Assembly: GCA_022616575.1 (NCBI GenBank)
Contig: JAKEEN010000028.1
Span: forward strand, 1-10,115
Direction: 5' to 3'
Length of the DNA: 10,115 bases
Origin: Flammeovirgaceae bacterium
GTDB taxonomy: Bacteria > Bacteroidota > Bacteroidia > Cytophagales > Cyclobacteriaceae
The notes below the pieces were generated by a model. That model did not search any database. It was not told the origin of the DNA and worked only from the letters and a program-made list of their open reading frames with translations. This document shows, in pieces, positions 7,198 through 10,115 of the stretch (its first letter is position 1; each line of letters starts with the position of its first letter). A program made the translations under genes and the position numbers.

Positions 7198-7209
7198 TGA
7201 TGTTAAATT

Positions 7210-8541
7210 TTATCTGCCAAACGGATTCATAGTCGACAACGCACGCTTGGCTCCTCCCATTTTATTCATGGTCTTCATCATCTTGCGCATATCGCTGAAT
7301 TGTTTTAACAGTTGGTTCACCTGTTGAATGCTTGTACCGCTTCCTTTGGCAATTCTTGTTTTACGATTTCCATTTATAACGTCAGGATTTTCACGTTCAG
7401 CCGGTGTCATAGAACGGATCATCGCTTCCACAGGCTTGAATGAGTGATCATCAATATCAACCCCCTTCAATGCTTTACCCATGCCGGGAATCATGCCGAG
7501 TAAATCTTTCATGTTACCCATTTTCTTCACTTGTTCCAGTTGTGAAAGGAAGTCATTAAAATCAAACTGATTTTTTCTGAACTTGCGATTGAGCCGTTCG
7601 GCTTCTTCGGCATCAAATGCTTGTTGCGCCTTTTCTACCAAACCCACCACATCACCCATACCGAGAATACGGCCCGCCATACGGTCTGGATAAAAACGCT
7701 CAAGCGCCTCCATCTTCTCCCCCATACTGATAAACTTGATGGGCTTCTCAACCACTTTACGAATGGAGAGCGCAGCACCACCCCGTGTATCACCATCTAA
7801 TTTGGTAAGCACAACACCATCAAAATTCAATCGGTCATTAAATGCCTTGGCAGTGTTGACTGCATCCTGGCCGGTCATGGAGTCAACAACAAAGAGCGTT
7901 TCTGACGGCTTCAACGCTTCCTTCAGTTGCGCGATCTCATTCATCATCTCTTCGTCAACGGCTAATCGCCCGGCCGTATCGACAATAACAACGCGATGAT
8001 TATTTTTTCTTGCATGCTCAATGGCGGCCTTGGCAATTTTAACTGCGTCTTTATTTTCTGGTTCTGCGTAGACCTCAACGCCCACCTGATGACCTAATAC
8101 TTTTAGCTGATCAATGGCAGCCGGTCTGTAAATATCACAGGCCGTTAATAGAACCTGGCGACCTTGTTTTTTTAGATAGTTAGCAAGCTTACCCGAAAAT
8201 GTAGTCTTACCTGAACCCTGAAGACCCGAAATGAGAATAACAGCCGGATTGCCCTCAAGGGTAATATCTTCACCTTTACCACCCATCAGGATGGTTAGTT
8301 CATCATTTGTAATCTTGGTTAATAACTGACCAGGAGAAATTGCCGTGAGCACATGTTGACCCATTGCCTTTTCCCTTATATCATCCGTCACCTCCTTGGC
8401 GACCTTATAGTTTACATCGGCATCAATTAAGGCTTTCCTTATTTCCTTTATGGTGCTGGCCACGTTGATATCGGTAATCCTACCCTGACCTTTCAGCGTT
8501 TGAAAGGCCTTTTCCAACTTGATACTTAAGTTCTCGAACAT
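7210..8541 (-). CDS. ffh: Signal recognition particle GTPase Ffh (SRP54)
   Basis: A 443-aa Ffh that binds 4.5S RNA and signal sequences and delivers ribosomes to FtsY at the membrane. Domains in order: N domain about 1-88, G domain about 89-296, methionine-rich M domain about 300-435. GTPase motifs are GLQGSGKT (106-113), DIYRPAA (136-142), DTAGR (188-192) and TKLDGD (246-251). The M domain carries the finger-loop region around MGNMKDLLGMIPGMG and the RNA-binding GNRKTRIAKGSGTS (391-404). The start at 8541 (MFENLSIKLEKAF) matches the family. The alternative ATG at 8569-8571 overlaps a predicted -7 promoter box, so it is rejected. The C-terminus ends in a methionine- and lysine-rich helix, RKMMKTMNKMGG. 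No 4.5S RNA gene was seen in the window. The gene appears to be transcribed from its own promoter just upstream. Confidence 0.98.
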   Translation of the reverse strand: MFENLSIKLEKAFQTLKGQGRITDINVASTIKEIRKALIDADVNYKVAKEVTDDIREKAMGQHVLTAISPGQLLTKITNDELTILMGGKGEDITLEGNPAVILISGLQGSGKTTFSGKLANYLKKQGRQVLLTACDIYRPAAIDQLKVLGHQVGVEVYAEPENKDAVKIAKAAIEHARKNNHRVVIVDTAGRLAVDEEMMNEIAQLKEALKPSETLFVVDSMTGQDAVNTAKAFNDRLNFDGVVLTKLDGDTRGGAALSIRKVVEKPIKFISMGEKMEALERFYPDRMAGRILGMGDVVGLVEKAQQAFDAEEAERLNRKFRKNQFDFNDFLSQLEQVKKMGNMKDLLGMIPGMGKALKGVDIDDHSFKPVEAMIRSMTPAERENPDVINGNRKTRIAKGSGTSIQQVNQLLKQFSDMRKMMKTMNKMGGAKRALSTMNPFGR

Positions 8542-8568
8542 GGCGGTGAAAATGAATGAATCGGGTGG

Positions 8569-8599
8569 CAAAAATAAGGTGAATATGCCTTTTAACCAA
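8569..8599 (-). promoter_or_regulatory. Bacteroidota-type promoter of ffh
   Basis: On the minus strand TTG (complement of 8597-8599) is followed after exactly 20 nt by TATTTTTG (complement of 8569-8576). This matches the -33 TTG / -7 TAnnTTTG pattern of Bacteroidota sigma-A promoters. Transcription would begin near 8563, giving a leader of about 20 nt before the ffh ATG at 8541. Confidence 0.6.
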
Positions 8600-8642
8600 C
8601 CGCGATTTAAAAACTATAGAGCGTACCTAAAATGTAGATTTT

Positions 8643-8650
8643 TACCTTTG
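8643..8650 (+). promoter_or_regulatory. Possible -7 element of the K+ channel gene
   Basis: TACCTTTG matches the Bacteroidota -7 consensus TAnnTTTG exactly and lies 36 nt before the channel ATG at 8687. No TTG was found at the expected -33 distance, so confidence is limited. Confidence 0.4.
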
Positions 8651-8686
8651 TTAAGGGATTATTAAGTTTACCGTGGAACCCCATTT

Positions 8687-9493
8687 ATGACCTTCAGACG
8701 AAGACTATACCTCACCCTTGAACCCACAGAAAAAGGCGGAATTATAGAACGCATTTTTGAGATATTTCTCGTTATCATTATCGTTCTCAACATCATTGTC
8801 ATCCTTTCTGACTCTGTGCAAGAATATCACAACCGATACGCTACACTTTTTTATCGTTTCGAAATTTTCTCAGTTGTGTTCTTCACTCTTGAGTATGTCG
8901 CCCGGATTTATTCTATTGTAGAAAAGCCGGGGTATGGAGATCCTGCAAAAGGTCGGATCAAATTTGCAAAGAGTTTCATGGGGATTATCGACCTGCTCTC
9001 CTTTCTGCCCTTTTACCTGGCGTTTCTTCCGCTTGACTTACGTTTCCTGCGGATTTTCCGGCTTCTCGCTTTTTTCAGAATGTTCAAAATTGCCCGCTAC
9101 CTCCATGCCTTAAGCATTTTTAGAAGGGTGATTCATGACAGAAGGGAGCAACTGGTGCTGACTGTTATTTTTATCCTCTTCACCCTCATTGTTATTTCGT
9201 CAATCATGTTTTATGTGGAGAATGACGCTCAACCCGATGTTTTTACCAGCATCCCGGCTACTATGTGGTGGGGCGTTTCAACCATTACTACGGTGGGCTA
9301 TGGTGATATGGTACCTGTAACTACAGCGGGGAAAATCCTAAGCGGAATGTTTGCTATTGTTGGTTTTGGACTTATTGCCTTGCCTGCCGGTATTTTATCG
9401 TCTGGATTTTTCGAGTTCATTTATCAAAAAAAATCCCGCAAGTGTCCTCACTGCGGGAAAGATATTAATGATGAGCCTGACGCTAAGCGGTAA
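8687..9493 (+). CDS. Voltage-gated potassium channel (six-TM, Kv type) with C-terminal CxxC tail
   Basis: A 268-aa inner-membrane ion channel subunit, expected to form tetramers. Segments: S1 about 24-43, S2 about 55-77, S3 about 98-115. The S4 voltage sensor at about 116-138 carries basic residues every third position (R119, R122, R125, then R131, K134, R137, with alanine at 128). S5 is about 156-177 and the pore helix about 186-200. The selectivity filter TTVGYGD at 201-207 is fully K+-type. S6 at about 214-240 includes FGLIALPAGI. The family passes K+ in response to membrane voltage. The cytoplasmic end is short and bears one CPHCGKD knuckle (C253, C256), half of a zinc ribbon. No CNBD, RCK or coiled-coil domain is present. 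The gene overlaps moaE tail to tail by 11 bp. Confidence 0.93.
   Translation: MTFRRRLYLTLEPTEKGGIIERIFEIFLVIIIVLNIIVILSDSVQEYHNRYATLFYRFEIFSVVFFTLEYVARIYSIVEKPGYGDPAKGRIKFAKSFMGIIDLLSFLPFYLAFLPLDLRFLRIFRLLAFFRMFKIARYLHALSIFRRVIHDRREQLVLTVIFILFTLIVISSIMFYVENDAQPDVFTSIPATMWWGVSTITTVGYGDMVPVTTAGKILSGMFAIVGFGLIALPAGILSSGFFEFIYQKKSRKCPHCGKDINDEPDAKR
9426..9458 (-). terminator. Intrinsic terminator of moaE inside the channel coding sequence
   Basis: Read on the minus strand, TCCCGC pairs with GCGGGA (9453-9458 with 9434-9439) and AGTG with CACT (9449-9452 with 9441-9444). There is one bulged base and a 4-nt loop. Eight T residues follow (9433-9426). The hairpin starts 25 nt after the moaE stop. 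The same bases encode the channel tail QKKSRKCPHCG on the plus strand. Confidence 0.75.
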
Positions 9494-9905
9494 TGCGTTC
9501 GGGTGATACCCATTCCTCACCATCTTCAAATACTTCTTTTTTCCAGATAGAGGCTTTCTCTTCCAACACTCCGCTTAAGTACTTGGTTGCCTCAAAGGCT
9601 TCGTTTGCGTTTGGACACGAGACAGCAATCACAGTAGAAATTTCACCGGGCTTTAATGTGCCCGTGCGATGACAAACAGCAGAACCCTGAACCGGCCAAC
9701 GTTGCGTTGCCATATCAATGATGTTACGGATTTCACTAACAGCTTTTGACTCATTCGTTGTTTCGTAATCAAGCCAGCGCACGTTTTTGCCGTGATCAGA
9801 ACTGCGAACCGTGCCTATAAAAACATTGACAGCACCTGCCCCAAGGCTGGTGGCTGCCTCAATTACTTTTTGAACATCAATGGGCTTTTGCGTGATTTTT
9901 ATCAT
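9483..9905 (-). CDS. moaE: Molybdopterin synthase catalytic subunit MoaE
   Basis: A 140-aa MoaE, close to the usual ~150 aa. With MoaD thiocarboxylate, MoaE inserts two sulfurs into precursor Z (cPMP) to make molybdopterin in the cytoplasm. Family signatures are GAVNVFIGTVRSSDHGK at 24-40, LDYET at 45-49, CHRTGTLKPGE at 78-88, ISTVIAVSCPNANEAFEATK at 89-108, and SIWKKEVFEDGEEWV at 119-133. Aligned by eye to E. coli MoaE, the WK lysine (K126 there) is K122 here. The other essential lysine (K119 there) falls on E115, with K117 two residues later. The start is the only sensible ATG, since the sequence begins in the normal place for the family. No moaD or other cofactor gene is next to it in the window. 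It overlaps the channel gene tail to tail. Confidence 0.93.
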   Translation of the reverse strand: MIKITQKPIDVQKVIEAATSLGAGAVNVFIGTVRSSDHGKNVRWLDYETTNESKAVSEIRNIIDMATQRWPVQGSAVCHRTGTLKPGEISTVIAVSCPNANEAFEATKYLSGVLEEKASIWKKEVFEDGEEWVSPERITA

Positions 9906-9960
9906 GGCGGTAGGGTTTTAGTGGAAGGATGGTGGAAGTTAAGGGATATGCCAGGCGAAT

Positions 9961-9989
9961 CAAAGTAGACGATAAGAAAATTCACCCAA
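9961..9989 (-). promoter_or_regulatory. Probable promoter of moaE
   Basis: On the minus strand TTG (complement of 9987-9989) is followed after 19 nt by TACTTTG (complement of 9961-9967). This is close to the Bacteroidota -33/-7 pattern, with one base fewer inside the -7 box. The leader to the moaE ATG would be about 50 nt. No molybdenum-cofactor riboswitch is evident in so short a leader. Confidence 0.42.
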
Positions 9990-9995
9990 CCTTCT

Positions 9996-10002
9996 TATTT
10001 TG
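9996..10002 (+). promoter_or_regulatory. Weak -7-like element before the last gene
   Basis: TATTTTG resembles TAnTTTG and lies 23 nt before the ATG at 10026. No TTG is found at the -33 position, so this is a guess from position and sequence. Confidence 0.22.
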
Positions 10003-10025
10003 CGCAGCTTCTAAAAAATCATTCC

Positions 10026-10115
10026 ATGCAAAAAATTAAGTTTTCGCAGCACATTGCCCCTCATTTAGTTGCTATCGGGATTTTTCTCGTTGTTACGCTG
10101 CTCTTCTTCAAACCC
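10026..10115 (+). CDS. Membrane protein, 5' end only, probably YfhO-like
   Basis: Thirty codons are visible before the window ends. The protein starts MQKIKFSQHIAPHLVAIGIF and continues LVVTLLFFKP. A short polar, basic head is followed by a hydrophobic stretch from about residue 12 to 28, which looks like a first transmembrane helix. The pattern of a basic head, a 'PHL' turn and a helix ending in FFxP resembles the opening of large Bacteroidota YfhO-family membrane proteins (GT-C-like fold, about 800 aa). The resemblance is from memory and covers only 30 residues. There is no Shine-Dalgarno sequence. Confidence 0.55.
   Translation, partial: MQKIKFSQHIAPHLVAIGIFLVVTLLFFKP

Noticed and set aside
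8542..8571. Earlier start of ffh at 8571
   Set aside because: It overlaps the -7 box of the predicted ffh promoter, and the extra ten residues are not part of the Ffh fold.
8542..8686. 4.5S RNA gene near ffh
   Set aside because: No GGAA-tetraloop hairpin with the conserved SRP RNA internal loops was seen on either strand of this gap or elsewhere in the window.
9426..9433. A8 run in the channel gene as a programmed frameshift site
   Set aside because: Only a few codons remain after it and the alternative frames give no recognisable extension, so frameshifting would have little effect. The run is explained by the moaE terminator on the other strand.

Overview
The window looks like a chromosomal segment of a Bacteroidota bacterium, most likely of the Cytophagales type. 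The evidence is indirect. Base composition is moderately AT-rich. Most starts lack a Shine-Dalgarno sequence. Several intergenic sites match the Bacteroidota promoter pattern (-33 TTG, about 19-20 nt spacer, -7 TAnnTTTG or TAnTTTG). Three protein types typical of the phylum are present: an ~800-aa FtsX/MacB-like permease, a DUF2911 lipoprotein-sized secreted protein, and the start of a probable YfhO-like membrane protein. No mobile element, CRISPR array, rRNA or tRNA was seen.

Layout: the first ~180 bases hold the possible last codons of an upstream gene, a terminator-like hairpin and a possible promoter. Two rightward genes follow: a large ABC-type permease (184-2622) and a seven-TM receptor-like protein with an N-terminal extracellular jelly-roll-like domain (2669-3925). 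Converging on them is a leftward three-gene cluster: a RimB-like DTGA protease (6000-6452), the RimK ATP-grasp glutamate ligase (5058-5966) and an AstE/aspartoacylase-family zinc hydrolase (3980-4939). An intrinsic terminator (6468-6500) separates this cluster from the DUF2911 gene (6524-7030). A structured 179-nt gap and the SRP GTPase gene ffh (7210-8541) follow, all on the minus strand.

A divergent promoter region (8542-8686) separates ffh from a rightward voltage-gated K+ channel gene (8687-9493). The channel gene overlaps tail to tail by 11 bp with moaE (9483-9905, minus). The best terminator for moaE lies inside the channel coding sequence, exactly where the channel's CxxC tail is encoded. 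The window ends in the first 30 codons of another rightward membrane protein.

The most system-like feature is the protease / ligase / deacylase cluster. It reads as a possible writer-and-eraser set for glutamate tails or another amide modification. The association of these families is known, but the role of the third gene is not settled. ffh, moaE, the channel and the permease are otherwise ordinary housekeeping or accessory genes. I saw no wholly novel multi-gene system. The most checkable oddities are the MoaE substitution at the catalytic lysine position, the terminator embedded in the channel gene, and the very short leader available to the rim cluster.
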